Shown one piece after another: positions 24,401-35,248 of a DNA stretch of 64,000 nt. Position 1 is the first letter of the stretch, and every line of letters begins with the position of its first letter. Below the pieces are notes generated by a model. That model made no database searches and was not told the DNA's origin. It saw nothing but the letters and a program-made list of their open reading frames with translations. Source of the DNA: Closterium sp. Naga37s-1. Its lineage: Eukaryota; Streptophyta; Zygnematophyceae; Desmidiales; Closteriaceae. Both the position numbers and the translations under genes were made by a program. The stretch is taken from the NCBI GenBank assembly GCA_947471745.1, contig CANJKZ010000084.1, forward strand, positions 2,650,501 through 2,714,500, in the 5' to 3' direction.

Positions 24401-27400
24401 TAGACCCCCTCCCCCCTCAGGGTGCCGCTCCCTCAGGTGTGTCCCAGGTAGACCCGGTTGAGCCTGTCGAGGTAGCTGTCGACTCTCGTCCTGCTAGGGG
24501 TGCTGAGCCTGAGCGAGCGGAGCCTGAGCGTGCGGAGCCTGGGGGTGCGGAGCCTGGGGGTGCTGAGCCTGGGGGTACGGAGCCTGGGGGTGCGGAGTCT
24601 GGGGGTGCTGAGCCTAGGGGTGCGGAGCCTGCGGGTGCTGAGTCTGGGGGTGCTGAGCCTGGGTGTGCTATGTCTGAGGGTGCTGAGACTGAGCGTGCTT
24701 CACCTGGAGGAGCTCTCTCCTCACAGCAGCTACGAGAGTGGTACTTACAGTACTGCAGCCTCAGGAGGGGTGCTTCTGGAGCTAGGAGTGTTGCTGGAGC
24801 TGGTGCTAGTGCTTCCCCTCCTAGGCGGGAGCTGCCCTCTCCCCAGCGGCTCCGAGAGTGGTACGCTCGGCGCTGCAGTCTCCGGAGTGGCGCTCCTAGT
24901 GCCGCGGACCCCGGTGCTGCTGGTGCTGGAGGTGCTGCTGCTGGCGGTGCTGCTGGTGCTGCTGGAGGTGCTGCTGGTGCTGGTGCTGCTGGAGCTGCTG
25001 GAGGTGCTGCTTCTACTGGAGGTGCTGCTGGTGCTGCTGACGCTGCTGGAGGTGCTGCTGGTGCTGGTGGTGCTGCTGGTGCTGCTGGAGCTGCTGGAGG
25101 TACTGCTATTACTGGAGGTGCTGCTGGTGCTGCTGACGCTGCTGGAGGTGCTGCTGGTGCTGGTGGTGCTGCTGGTGCTGCTGGAGCTGCTGGAGGTACT
25201 GCTACTACTGGAGGTGCTGCTGGTGCTGCTGGAGCTGCTGGAGGTGCTGCTGCTGCTAGCGGTGCTGCTGGCGCTACTGGAGGTCCTGGGGGTGCTCGTA
25301 CTGGAGGTACTGGAGCTGCTGGGACTGGGCCTGCTGAGGGGGTTGTTGCTGGAGGTGCTGAGCGGCCGCGGCCGTACTACGTTCCGCTCCTTCAGCAGTT
25401 TCTTAGTCTCCCGCCCTCTACTGGTCCTTCTCCTCCCCTACTGAGTCCACCGCCTGTCCAGTCGCAGTCACAGTTACAGCCAGCCTCTCCACTGCCTGGT
25501 CCTTCTCCTTACGCTGAGCCGACGGGAGGTCTTACGGAGCGTCGTGAGCCTGAGTCTCGTCCTCCGTCGCCTGAGTCGCGTCCAGAGTCACCTGTCCGTG
25601 CTGTCCGCGCTGGCCGTCGTGCTCCGCGTGAGCGACCTCCTCCTGTCCCTGGCACTCACTATATGACTCTGCGTCCTTCCACTGCCCCACAGCGTGTCCC
25701 TCTGCCGTCTCCTCCTGCGTCCTCTCTTCCTGCTCTTGCTGACCCGGAGTCTGACTCTCTTCGTGCTGCCAGTCCTACTGTCACGCGTCTCCTTGCCACT
25801 GTTGTCACTGACCCTTCCTTCGAGTCCTCTGCAGCGTCTGCTCTAGTCGCTGAGCTTGTTGACTTTGCTGCCGCCTGTCGTCTAGACTACGCCGCTAGCC
25901 TTGTTGCTGAGTCTGAGTCTGTCTGTCCTCCGTCCGTCGGGGGTGAGTGTGCTCTTGGCACGGACGTACTTGAGGACAGACAGGAGGAGTTTGAGTGCTT
26001 TGCCGCTGCTTTGCCTCATCTTTTGTCCATGCTAGTTGCCCCTGAGGGAGACCCGGATGCACCAGACATCCCGACCCCACGCTCCTACGCAGAGGCGATG
26101 GAGGGTCTCTACTCCTCTCAGTGGCAGACAGCCATGGACGCAGAGATGGCTTCCTGGAAATCCACAGGCACCTACGTCGACGAGGTTCCCCCACCTGGGG
26201 CGAACATCGTCAGTGGCATGTGGATTTTCAGGGTGAAGCGGCCGCCGGGTTCTCCGCCTGTCTTCAAGGCGTGTTACGTTGCACGAGGCTTCAGTCAGCG
26301 AGAGGGAGTTGACTTCTTCCAGACCTTCTCCCCGACCTCGAAGATGACCACTCTTCGGGTTCTGGTGCACGTCGCCGCTCAGCGTGACTACGAGCTCCAC
26401 TCTCTTGACTTCAGCACTGCGTTCCTACAGGGCAGCCTGCACGAGGAGATCTGGCTGCGCCGCCCACCTGGCTTCACTGGGTCGTTCCCTCCTGATACCC
26501 AGTGGAGCCTCCGGCGGCCAGTCTACGGTCTCCGCCAGGCACCCCGTGAGTGGCACGACACACTAAGGACTACGCTTGCGGCTCTTGGGTTTGCTCCTTC
26601 TACTGCTGACCCGTCGCTGTTTCTACGCACTGACACCACTCTGCCGCCGTTCTACGTTCTCGTGTACGTCGACGACTTGGTCTTTGCTACTGCTGACACT
26701 GAGGCACTCGCCCACGTGAAGTCGGAGCTGCAGAAGAGACACACGTGCACAGACCTGGGTGAGCTGACAAGCTATCTTGGCTTGCGGATCACCCGGGAAA
26801 GAGCACAGCGCACCATCACCTTGACTCAGTCACACATGGTGCAGCAGGTCCTTCAGCGCTTCGGCTTCACGTACTCCTCGCCTCAGCCCACTCCTCTGCC
26901 TACCAGTCACTCGCTCTCAGCTCTGCCTTCGGATGAGTCCGTAGAGCCGAGTGGCCCGTATCTAGAGCTTGTTGGCTGCCTCATGTACCTGATGACCTGC
27001 ACTCGACCTGACCTTGCATACCCTCTTAGCATCCTAGCACGCTATGTCGCTCCTGGCCGTCACCGGAAGGAGCACATGGATGCCGCTAAGAGGGTGTTGC
27101 GTTACCTGTGCAGTACGTCGAGCATGGGGCTTGTGCTTGGAGGACGGCGCGACGTTGTCCTCACTGGACACTCAGACGCTTCTTGGGCTGACGACCAGGC
27201 TACGCAGTGGTCGTCTCAGGGTTACACCTTCAGCCTTGGCTCTGGCTCTGTTTCCTGGCGTTCTACACGCTCTTCTTCTGTTCTCAGCTCCAGTTGTGAG
27301 GCTGAGATCTACGCCACAGCCATGGCGGCCCAGGAGCTACGCTGGCTCACCTATCTGCTGACCGACCTCGGAGAGCGGCCTCGTTCTCCTCCAGTGCTGT

Positions 27401-27647
27401 ACGTCGACAACAAGGCAGCCATTGCCTTGTGTGAGGAGCACAGACTGGAGCACAGAACGAAGCACATCGCTCTGCGCTACTTCCTAGCGTGAGAGCTGCA
27501 GCAGAGGGGTCAGCTTCGTCTCTCGTACGTGGCCACTCGGGCCAACACTGCTGATGTGTTCACCAAGGCACTTCAGCCTTGTGATCATCAGCGTTTCTGT
27601 ACTGTTCTAGGCCTTGTGCCTACTCTCCGTCACTTGCTCACTTCTTG
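21462..27647 (+). pseudogene. Gag-Pol region of element E
   Basis: Fossil copia polyprotein region beginning MASPSVLAFDAEGRPLKFE. Parts: Gag (about 21462-22250), a long Gly-rich stretch (about 22255-22490), a knuckle-like Cys/His cluster (about 22562-22630), protease (LDSGASRCF near 23005), integrase (WHHRLGHPS near 23440; MDVWGPARV near 23641), a long Ala/Gly repeat linker (about 24900-25330), reverse transcriptase (YVDDLVFA near 26665) and RNase H (about 27170-27640). About two breaks. The lineage matches elements F and G closely across all domains. Confidence 0.92.
24903..25330 (+). repeat. GGTGCTGCTGGA repeat in the integrase-RT linker of E
   Basis: Degenerate tandem GGTGCTGCTGGAGCTGCTGG units encode Gly/Ala runs (GGAAGAAGAAGG type). 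A higher-order unit of about 120 bp recurs within the array. Equivalent arrays lie in F (about 37640-37970) and G (about 46500-46980), with different lengths and orders. Confidence 0.85.
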
Positions 27648-27881
27648 ACTCTGCTTGTACTATGATCTCTATATATATACCTGCATGCTTACACTTGCTA
27701 GGTTGTGATCACTGTACCTCTTGTTCTATTATCAAACTGCATGTGAACTGGTCTTGTGACCATTTGCTTGTGCTCGGAATTTGTGTGGTATCCTTGAGAT
27801 CCACCCTGAGCTTGTCTTGCTTTGCTTTGCTTTGACTGGTCTTGTGACCGCTTGCTCTCCCCCACTTAGCCTATGGGGGTG

Positions 27882-28007
27882 TGTCAAACATTATATATGT
27901 TGTATTTGTGTAGGCTACAGTGGGTTAGCCTTTAGGGGGTACACAATTCTAGGGTTAGGTACTTGTACTCCCTTTCCTTTCTAGTCCAACACTTCTTCTT
28001 TCTAACA
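27882..28007 (+). repeat. 3' LTR of element E
   Basis: 126 bp, identical by eye to the 5' copy and followed by the target duplication TGTTT. Confidence 0.95.
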
Positions 28008-28012
28008 TGTTT

Positions 28013-28562
28013 CGTGGTGGGGAAGTGCGTCGAAACAGAGCAAAGGTGCAGCACAGCAACTTGCCACCCAACGTAACTCTTACACCAATGGGAGGTGAGT
28101 GACAGCGCGGCAGAAATAGCAGAACTGAGAAATGTGAGAAATTTGCAGCTGGGACGAGGGTCCCTAACAGGAGGGGCGAGGGTTACGGTGTCCTTCACGC
28201 GGGGCACGCCAGAAAAACGACGAATGGGAGGAGAGTGTCAGCGCGGCTGAAACAGCGCAGCTGAGCACTGTGGGCAATTTACAGCTGGCTTCACGGAACG
28301 AACAATACGAGCAACGCGCAGTTGAGCACAGAGCACAACGTACAGGTGTCTTACCGAAAGCCAGCAGAACTTCAATATTTTTTGTTTTGTTGCCATCCAA
28401 TCCGAATTTAGACATTGAGTAATCATCACGAGGTGGAAATCCCGCAGAGTGGCATGACAATTGACTTTCAAGTGGACGATAAGCTAAAATCAGTAACTGT
28501 AATCCCTAAGTGAAGGTGCGAGGGTGTCGATAGGTTTGCAATTCTGACCTTACTGTCAGAGG
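28013..28562. repeat. Spacer with an imperfect direct duplication
   Basis: No gene recognised. A segment of about 70 bp at 28088-28157 (AATGGGAGGTGAGTGACAGC...) recurs in diverged form at 28222-28291 (AATGGGAGGAGAGTGTCAGC...), an offset of about 134 bp. Both contain GCGCGGC and end near CAGCTGG. Confidence 0.5.
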
Positions 28563-28898
28563 TCCACTGGTGATCCCCGATTGATCCTAGGGAAGGGTTA
28601 CAGGCTCGTTGTCCTGGGGGGTTATGGGTGCACTGACCCGCTACTTAACAAGCCCTTTTATCCCAATGGTCTAGTGGTTGGGATTCTGACATGGTTTCAG
28701 AGCAAAGGTCTCGGGTTCGAATCCCAATGTGTGCACTTCGGGCATCCCAGTGCGAAGGGGTGTCACAGGTCCACCGGTGATCCCCGATTGATCCTAGGGA
28801 AGGGTTACAGGCTCGTTGTCTTGGGGGGTTATGGGCGCACTGACCCGCTACTTAACAAGCCCATTTATCCTAATGGTCTAGTGGTTGGGATTCTGACA
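28563..28898 (+). repeat. tRNA-derived SINE-like repeat, 1.6 tandem units of about 207 bp
   Basis: Two tandem copies with a period of about 207 bp: GTCCACTGGTGATCCCCG at about 28562 and GTCCACCGGTGATCCCCG at about 28769. Each carries TGGTCTAGTGGTTGGGATTC, a good match to the tRNA D-arm/A box (about 28666 and 28873). The first copy also has GGTTCGAATCC, a consensus B box and T arm (about 28713). The anticodon arm (TCTGA/TCAGA stem) lacks the U33-type loop, and the acceptor ends do not pair. I therefore read it as a tRNA-derived Pol III repeat, not a working tRNA. The second copy stops inside its tRNA-like head. No poly(A) tail was found. Confidence 0.6.
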
Positions 28899-29347
28899 CT
28901 TACCAGCTCGCTGATGATGTAGACGATGGAATTGGTTCGGAAAGGGTAATCAACCACTCATGCACGGGAAAAGTGTGGTCACATGTTTCACTGTTGTTCG
29001 AATGGAAGTGACCATGCTTCTACTGCTAGTGTGTACCAGCAGCGCTGTACTAGAAGACGAAATAAAGCATTTTATATTCAGTTTTCATTGCCACACTGCG
29101 TTTCGATACAATTGTGATTTATACAGTCTCGGATTCTCGACAGATTGCAAAACTGCAGATGAAACATGTGTATTTGCATAAATATATGAATGCCTCAACT
29201 TTTTAGAACAAACTAATTCTAAATTAACACGTCTGTGCATCCGCTGATTGTTGAAACCCTGGAAGGATCTGTAAATGGTACAGTCCTTGCTGATCAAATC
29301 AGGTATATGCTTCCCGCAAAAGAAGCATCTCGTTTTTATCAAAGTGA
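28899..29347. other. Spacer without recognisable gene
   Basis: Short open stretches on both strands show no recognisable protein features. It lies just downstream of the Plavaka transposase stop on the minus strand and may include its 3' untranslated region. Confidence 0.45.
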
Positions 29348-30504
29348 TTAATAGAACTTCAACCTATTAAGGACAAACCTGTCATCACCAACAGGAACCA
29401 CGTGTGCCACTCTCAGGATGCTGTCAATCTCCACCACCTGGTACTCATTCCCACGTTCTTCCCACAGTAGCACGGGGCAGTGCGACGGATGAACCTCGTC
29501 GGACACCTTGTAGAACCTTACAAAGGCTCTCTCACGTTGGTCTGCCATCTCTGCTTCTGGATCCTCTGGTTCAGCCACAAAAGCATCAAAAGCCGCGCAT
29601 ACCAGATCACATCCTTGGTTCCCGAAGTGCCGTCCGATGACATCACTCGCACTTCGCCCAAAATGGCAACATCGCTGTACCAAGGCCTTTTCATGAACAT
29701 AGGGCACGTACGCTCGTAGTGAGTAACGCTTGAATACATGGTCAAGTCCTCATCACCTGGTATCGCCATGCCCTTCCTTACTTGAATCTGGTCCCCCAAT
29801 TTGACGTTGTCGGCTTGAGTTTGCGAAAGCAAGCTACGAAGTTGTGACATATCGCCAGGTGCTGTAGTTTCGTACTCCTGCCACAGAGCATGCCGTGCAT
29901 ATCGTGGGTCCCTCCAGTTCACCTTGGTCGACGTAGCTACAAGAGTGTTTCGGCCAGATTCCATGGCCTGCATACATGACGTAGTATCTTAGCAACAGTT
30001 AGTGATCAAACAACCTGATGCTGGTTGTACAATAGTGATTGAAAAATACAGCATGGTTTAGACAAGAAGAACCAATGTAAAGACAAGGATGGTTTAGCAA
30101 CACACACCTGTTGTAGTGCGACCATTCATTGTGCCGCATCCTCCTTGTTGTGATCCTTATCGTCGAGCATGCGAAGCATTTGTGCCATGACAGTGTGCTT
30201 AACAATTTGTGGCATGGCATTCCGTTTGTTGCTCGCACGATATGCCCTTTTCACGAGTGGTTGGTGAAGGTATTCAAACATGTTGGCGTTGTAGTGCACA
30301 GGCACTCCAGATCGGCGAATGTCTTCAACGAAATGTGCGAGCTGGTGCACTTTTCTGATGTTGAATTCAGATGCTTGACTTGATCCAAAAACCTCTTTCA
30401 GTTGTGGAATCAATCTGCATAGCGGTGGAAAGGGATAGGAGAAGGTAGGAAAATAGAGGATACGGTAGAATATAGAAGGGGGTGAGAGGCGAAGTGAAAG
30501 AGGG

Positions 30505-31090
30505 CAGGGGAGGAGTGGTGATGGCAAAATGAGAATTTCAGCAAGGGATGTGGCTAGGGGAGTGAAAGCATGGTGAGAGGAAGGCAAGATGGTATGGCAG
30601 AGGTATGAGAGGGAGGGAAAAGTGAGAATTTCAGCAAGGGATGAGGCTTGGGGAGTGAAAGCATGGTGAGAGGAAGGCGAGATGGTATGGCAGAGGTAGG
30701 AGTGGGAGGGCAAAGTGAAATAGCAAGGGATGAGGCTAGGGGAGTGAAAGCATGGTGAGAGGAAGGCAAGATGGTATGGCAGAGGTAGGAGTGGGAGGGC
30801 AAAGTGAGAATTTCAGCAAGGGATGAGGCTAGGGGAGTAAAAGCATGGTGAGAGGAAGGCGAGATGGTATGGCATAGGTAGGAGTGGGAAGGGCAAAGTG
30901 AGAATTTCAGCAAGGGATGTGGCTAGGGGAGTGAAAGCATGGTTAGAGGAAGGCAAGATGGTATGGCAGAGGTAGGAGTGGGAGGGCAAAGTGAGAATTT
31001 CAGCAAGGGATGAGGCTAGGGGAGTGAAAGCATGGTGAGAGGAAGGCGAGATGGTATGGCAGAGGTAGGAGTGGGAGGGTAAAGTGAAAT
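30505..31090. repeat. Minisatellite of about 94 bp, about 6 copies
   Basis: The unit, containing AGGGATGAGGCTAGGGGAGT and AGATGGTATGGCAGAGGTAG, recurs at about 30545, 30640, 30723, 30818, 30911 and 31005. One copy is shortened. It lies in an intron of the Plavaka transposase and keeps a spurious minus-strand ORF open. Confidence 0.9.
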
Positions 31091-32246
31091 TAGGGGACGA
31101 TTGTGGGTTTGATGGCTAGATGTGGTACCTTTTGATAGCGACCTTGAGTTCTTGTAAAGTGTTGTCGGTATGGTACCATCTCCTGCAGACCAACATGTAG
31201 CAGTCTACAAACGCTGCTACAGCGTCCACGATTTCTGGTCCACCAACCCTGAAAGGACAATTGTAGCCACCTGCATGACCGCACGGTGTTCAAATGCTTG
31301 GAACTTTGCCGCGCCTGCAAAGTAGCCACCCTTTTCATGACCTGGCAGCCGGAAACCAGAGATGCGGGTGTCTCGAGCAAGGTTTTGCAGGACCTGGTCT
31401 AGCTCCCTTAGGACGTTTGTCTCCCTTGTTTTCTTGTGCATGACTCGGATGCATGACATGCTGTTCATGAAAATACTGAGATCGAGAGCGTGCATGACCT
31501 CGATGAGTAGTGCCCGGTAAGGATTGCCCACAACCGTTCTGCCCAAGGCAAGCCCCCATATGGCAGCCTGTGTCATGGAGGAGCAAAGTACATGCGAAGG
31601 GAAATAACAAACTTAGCATTGAGAATGTTGCAAAATACATGCGAAGGAAACGACAAATGAAAGGCCATGGCTCACCTTGACTGGGTGAATGCTCAGCAAC
31701 TGTGCGGCGTCATTGCATGCGGTGACAGTAGGAATATCGAGCAAGCCATCCACCTTGGCTGCTTGATCCTCCTCGGTACGATATGCGCTCACAATTTCTA
31801 TGTTACTAATGTCCTCGCGTCGGACTAAGTACCTATGACATGGATAATTGGCCTTGTGACTTGCGTAGGTACCAGCAACCTTACCAGCTTCAGGTTGATC
31901 TGCGACGTATGAGTACAAAACCAAGTAGACTAGTTGTCGTTAACCCCAAGGGTCCTTTATAATTATCCCACTGTCAAAGAGGGGTGGGGAGTGGGGTGAC
32001 GTGGGGCAGATAAGGAGTGGAATGGATTATTTACAAGACGGCTGATGTGTGTGAATATGAGAAGGGGCTGTAGTCGTGCTGATATGAAATGAGGGGAGGG
32101 CGCCTTGCATTCTCCAAGGGTGTCATGCTGCGTGGTGAATGAGAAGTATAGCAAGTGAATGTGAGTGTGGGTTATGCTAAGGGTATTAGAGTGGAGAGGT
32201 GGGGGTATTACTGTGCCTCTGTTTGTACCATGGTGGTTCTGTTATG

Positions 32247-32739
32247 AAGTGACCAGAGGTGTGGTGAGTGCTGATGTGAAGTGAGCAGAGATGTGCTATG
32301 GGTGATTTGCAGTGACCAGAGGTGTGGTGGTGTTGATTTGCAGTGACCAGAGGTGTGGTGGTGCTGATTTGCAGTGACCAGAGTTGTGGTGGTGCTGATT
32401 TGCAGTGACCAGAGGTGTGGTGGTGCTGATTTGCAGTGACCAGAGGTGTGGTGGTGCTGATTTGCAGTGACCAGAGGTGTGGTGGTGCTGATTTGCAGTG
32501 ACCAGAGGTGTGGTGGTGCTGATTTGCAGTGACCAGAGGTGTGGTGAGTGAGCGCTGATGTGAAGTGACCAGATGTGTGCTAGGGGGGATTTGCAGTGAC
32601 CAGAGGTGTGGAGGTGCTGATTTGCAGTGACCAGAGGTGTGATGAGTGCTGATGTGAAGTGACCAGAGGTGTGGTGGTGGGGATTTGCAGTGACCAGATG
32701 TGTGGTGGTGCTGATTTGCAGTGACCAGAGATGTGGTGT
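32247..32739. repeat. 31 bp minisatellite, about 16 copies
   Basis: Unit GATTTGCAGTGACCAGAGGTG followed by TGGTGGTGCT, with variant units carrying GATGTGAAGTGACC. It lies in the first large intron of the Plavaka gene. The long minus-strand His/Ser/Pro reading frame across it is a repeat artefact. Confidence 0.92.
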
Positions 32740-33815
32740 TACGATGTAAGGAAAAAAAACAGAAGTGAGATGGCATTATTCACTTACTCCTTGGAAGCCT
32801 GCCTGAGGCTCTCGATGATGCGATCCAACGACGTTTGGAAGACCACGTGACGCGTCTCTTTCCCAGCTTCATTTTTCGCATCTATGCCGGTTAAAGGGGG
32901 CAGCATTGCTATCATGATGTGGCCATGCGGCTGCCACCTATTCTTGACTGAGATGTTACCGAGGGTCAAGTACACGGGGCGACCTACTACTCTTCCATCA
33001 TTGGACAGGTTGGTCGCGTCGCTGTAGATTATAACGGTAGCCAGTAAAGCACCCATCGGCAGCGTGTCTTGTATATCAATCCACATATCCCCTGTATCTG
33101 GCCCTGCGTAAATGCGTTGTTTCCGATCCGACGTGTAAAGCGGCGCAGCTCGCAACACAAACCTGTAGTGGTTCTTAGGATCTGAAAACAAAGTTTCAAC
33201 TGCCTTAACGAGTGATGTCAAGTAGAGCGTGGCGACATGGTTGTCGTCATGACTAACGTCGATGGACTCCCACTCCGTTATTCCAGTCATCTGTACTAAT
33301 AAAGCGTTTGCATACTTATCCATGCCTGCCCTGTTTGTATAGCCAGGTCTCTCCGCTGTTGGTCGGCAAAACAACGCTAATATGTTGTTTGTGTCAGTAG
33401 CAGATAATCCCATGCCTCCATTGCAACTGTGGATAACCTTTAAAGGGGCCTTGTCAATATCAAATGGCGGTACTACCACTGGTGGTGAGTCCATTGAGGC
33501 TGGTTCAGGACGTGAATACTATGGGAGATCGTCTTCTCTCTCTGGAGCCATGCTTGCAGTGGTTCTAGCATTGAAGCACCCTAAACCTGTTGGCGAAGGT
33601 GCTGGTAAATCCATGTTGGGCCCATTACTCCTCTCGGCTGTCCTACGTCTAATATGCTGGACTAAGTCGTCCACCTCCTCCTGATCACGTGGCCGCTTCT
33701 TGCATGCGCGTTGATGATTCTCAAGGGCTCTACCACTTGTGAAGGTCCTCTTGCAACATATGAAAATCATAACTATCAAGATGGTAAACACAGGGGACGC
33801 TTTGTACCGGTTCAT

Positions 33816-34883
33816 ATTCAGAGGTATTAAGTAGTCCTGCCACTAGCGCCTATCCCTAAATCCTATATTCCTAGTAGTTGCTAACTATGAACAGGTAAAT
33901 TAAATCCATGGAGAGTTGCCTAATTCTAGAATAATCGCAGCTCCATTGCAACCAGCTCCTCTACCTCCTGATACTGGAAAAACTCCTTCCATTGTCAAAC
34001 AGAATGTGATCAGAAGAATACTAGAAGTCTAACTAGACTAAGCCTGAAAAACGCTGAAGTAAAGAGATTTAACAGGTAATACTAAACTTACTATGAACCC
34101 TGGACGTGAATCGCTGAATAGTACCACTGTCGCTTGGTTCTGTCATGAATTTTTGGCAGAGCGATGTCGAAAACTAGAGTTTACTGTTAGATTTTACTAA
34201 GTGGAGGCAAAACTAGAGTTTACAGTTAGATTATAAACGGGAAGTTGATCAGTACGCGGTCACGACACGAGGAAATCTATATTGCTGCGCATGATCGTCG
34301 AAATCTAAGCAGATCGCGCATTGCGATGGGCGGTTTCACTCAGAACAGTGAGACTATGTAGTAGCAGTAGAAACTATGAGAAAGTATCGGCCTAACGATA
34401 ATAAACAACGGGTACTTTACTACTCTAAGAGACGTTGGAGCATGTGTTAGGGACGAGATGTAGGGAGGGGAAAGGGTTGAAAAGTCGCAACATTTTGGTG
34501 ATGCGACACTCAGCGATCCAATGGCGCGGTCTGATCCAATAATGTCGCTGACAAGCATGGGAAAATCGTCGCTAAGACTCAGTATCCTGCGGGGCGAAAT
34601 TTGCTGGCTGTGGTCATACGACGAAAGGGATCAGTTTGAATGTCGCGTGCCATACTGGTCGGGAATCGCTGCCCGTCGATCCTGACCACTTGGGTTGTAT
34701 CATGGCGAGAAAGTCGTCGGCCGTCGTTTTACCCTGGCAAGCCGAACCTGGCCCCCTGAGGTGTCGCGAGCCAACATGCGATCTCCCTTTTAAACAAAAT
34801 CCATCAGAGGCACAACAGCAGTGTGGTATTACAATTTGTTTCCTACACCTGTTTTTGAAGTTAACGTAGCAGGGTAAACTGCA
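33816..34883. other. Spacer between Plavaka gene and element F
   Basis: No gene recognised. It contains a small direct repeat (AAAACTAGAGTTTAC at about 34171 and again about 37 bp later). It should hold the promoter side of the minus-strand Plavaka gene. A CACTA-type terminal repeat was looked for and not found. Confidence 0.45.
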
Positions 34884-34888
34884 TTAAT

Positions 34889-35019
34889 TGTCAGAATATT
34901 GATCGAATGAATGACTGAACTAGCAAGCAGGTGGGTACAAGTATGAAACCTAAACGTGTTGTACCCTATAAGAACTACCCCACTACAGCCTAGATAGACT
35001 ATAGCATATAAGTTTGACA
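34889..35019 (-). repeat. 3' LTR of element F
   Basis: 131 bp, reading TGTCAAACTTATATGC... to ...AATATTCTGACA on the minus strand, bordered by TTAAT. Confidence 0.93.
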
Positions 35020-35248
35020 CACCCCCATATGCAAAGTGGGGGAGAACAAGAGGTCACAAGACCAGTCAAGAAAGGCAAAGCAAGCTCAGGGTGGATCACA
35101 AAGTCACCACGCAGTCTGAGCACAAGCAAATGGCCACAAGGCTAGTTCACATGCAGAGTTATATAAAGGAGAACAAACAATACAATGAACACAACCTAGC
35201 AAGCGTAAGCATGCAGGTATATGTATATAGAGTACAGTACAAGCAGAG

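Larger units (their letters stand above)
20733..28007 (+). mobile_element. Ty1/copia LTR retroelement E, nearly whole
   Basis: LTRs at 20733-20858 and 27882-28007 are each 126 bp and identical by eye. The 5 bp target duplication TGTTT is perfect (20728-20732 and 28008-28012). A TGGTATTAAGAGC primer-binding site starts at 20859, and a purine tract ATGGGGGTG precedes the 3' LTR. A GC-rich leader of about 0.6 kb contains four tandem copies of a CCGAACCGAGCCGCGCCG-like unit (21299-21400). Gag-Pol follows in copia order, with about two breaks. Identical LTRs indicate very recent insertion. Its LTRs are much shorter than those of A and B, marking a distinct copia lineage shared with C, D, F and G. 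Confidence 0.97.
29348..33815 (-). pseudogene. Plavaka-type (CACTA-related) DNA transposase gene, spliced and decayed
   Basis: Plavaka transposases are DDE enzymes of the CMC/CACTA superfamily, best known from fungi. Pieces on the minus strand: an N-terminal Cys/His finger (CCKRTFTSGRALENHQRAC, about 33760-33700); then about 33494-32787 with IIYSDATNLS and the family signature GRPVYLTLGNIS; an exon 31899-31676 (YPCHRYLVRREDI); about 31570-31125 (NPYRALLIEVMHALDLS; YHTDNTLQELKVA); about 30412-30126 with FNIRKVHQLAHFVEDI and AYRASNKRNAMPQI, very typical of Plavaka C-termini; and a last part 29973-29348 (REDPRYARH-like start, CPVLLWEERGNEYQVVEID). Introns 32786-31900 and 31124-30413 contain minisatellites. 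A stop codon separates the finger piece from the next in the same frame, and a frame change lies near 31250, so this copy is probably inactive. Terminal inverted repeats were not found. Confidence 0.8.

Noticed and set aside
28651-28735. Possible functional tRNA gene
   Set aside because: A and B boxes are good, but the anticodon loop lacks U33 and the acceptor ends do not pair.
32186-32776. His/Ser/Pro-rich minus-strand ORF
   Set aside because: Translation of the 31 bp minisatellite inside a Plavaka intron.
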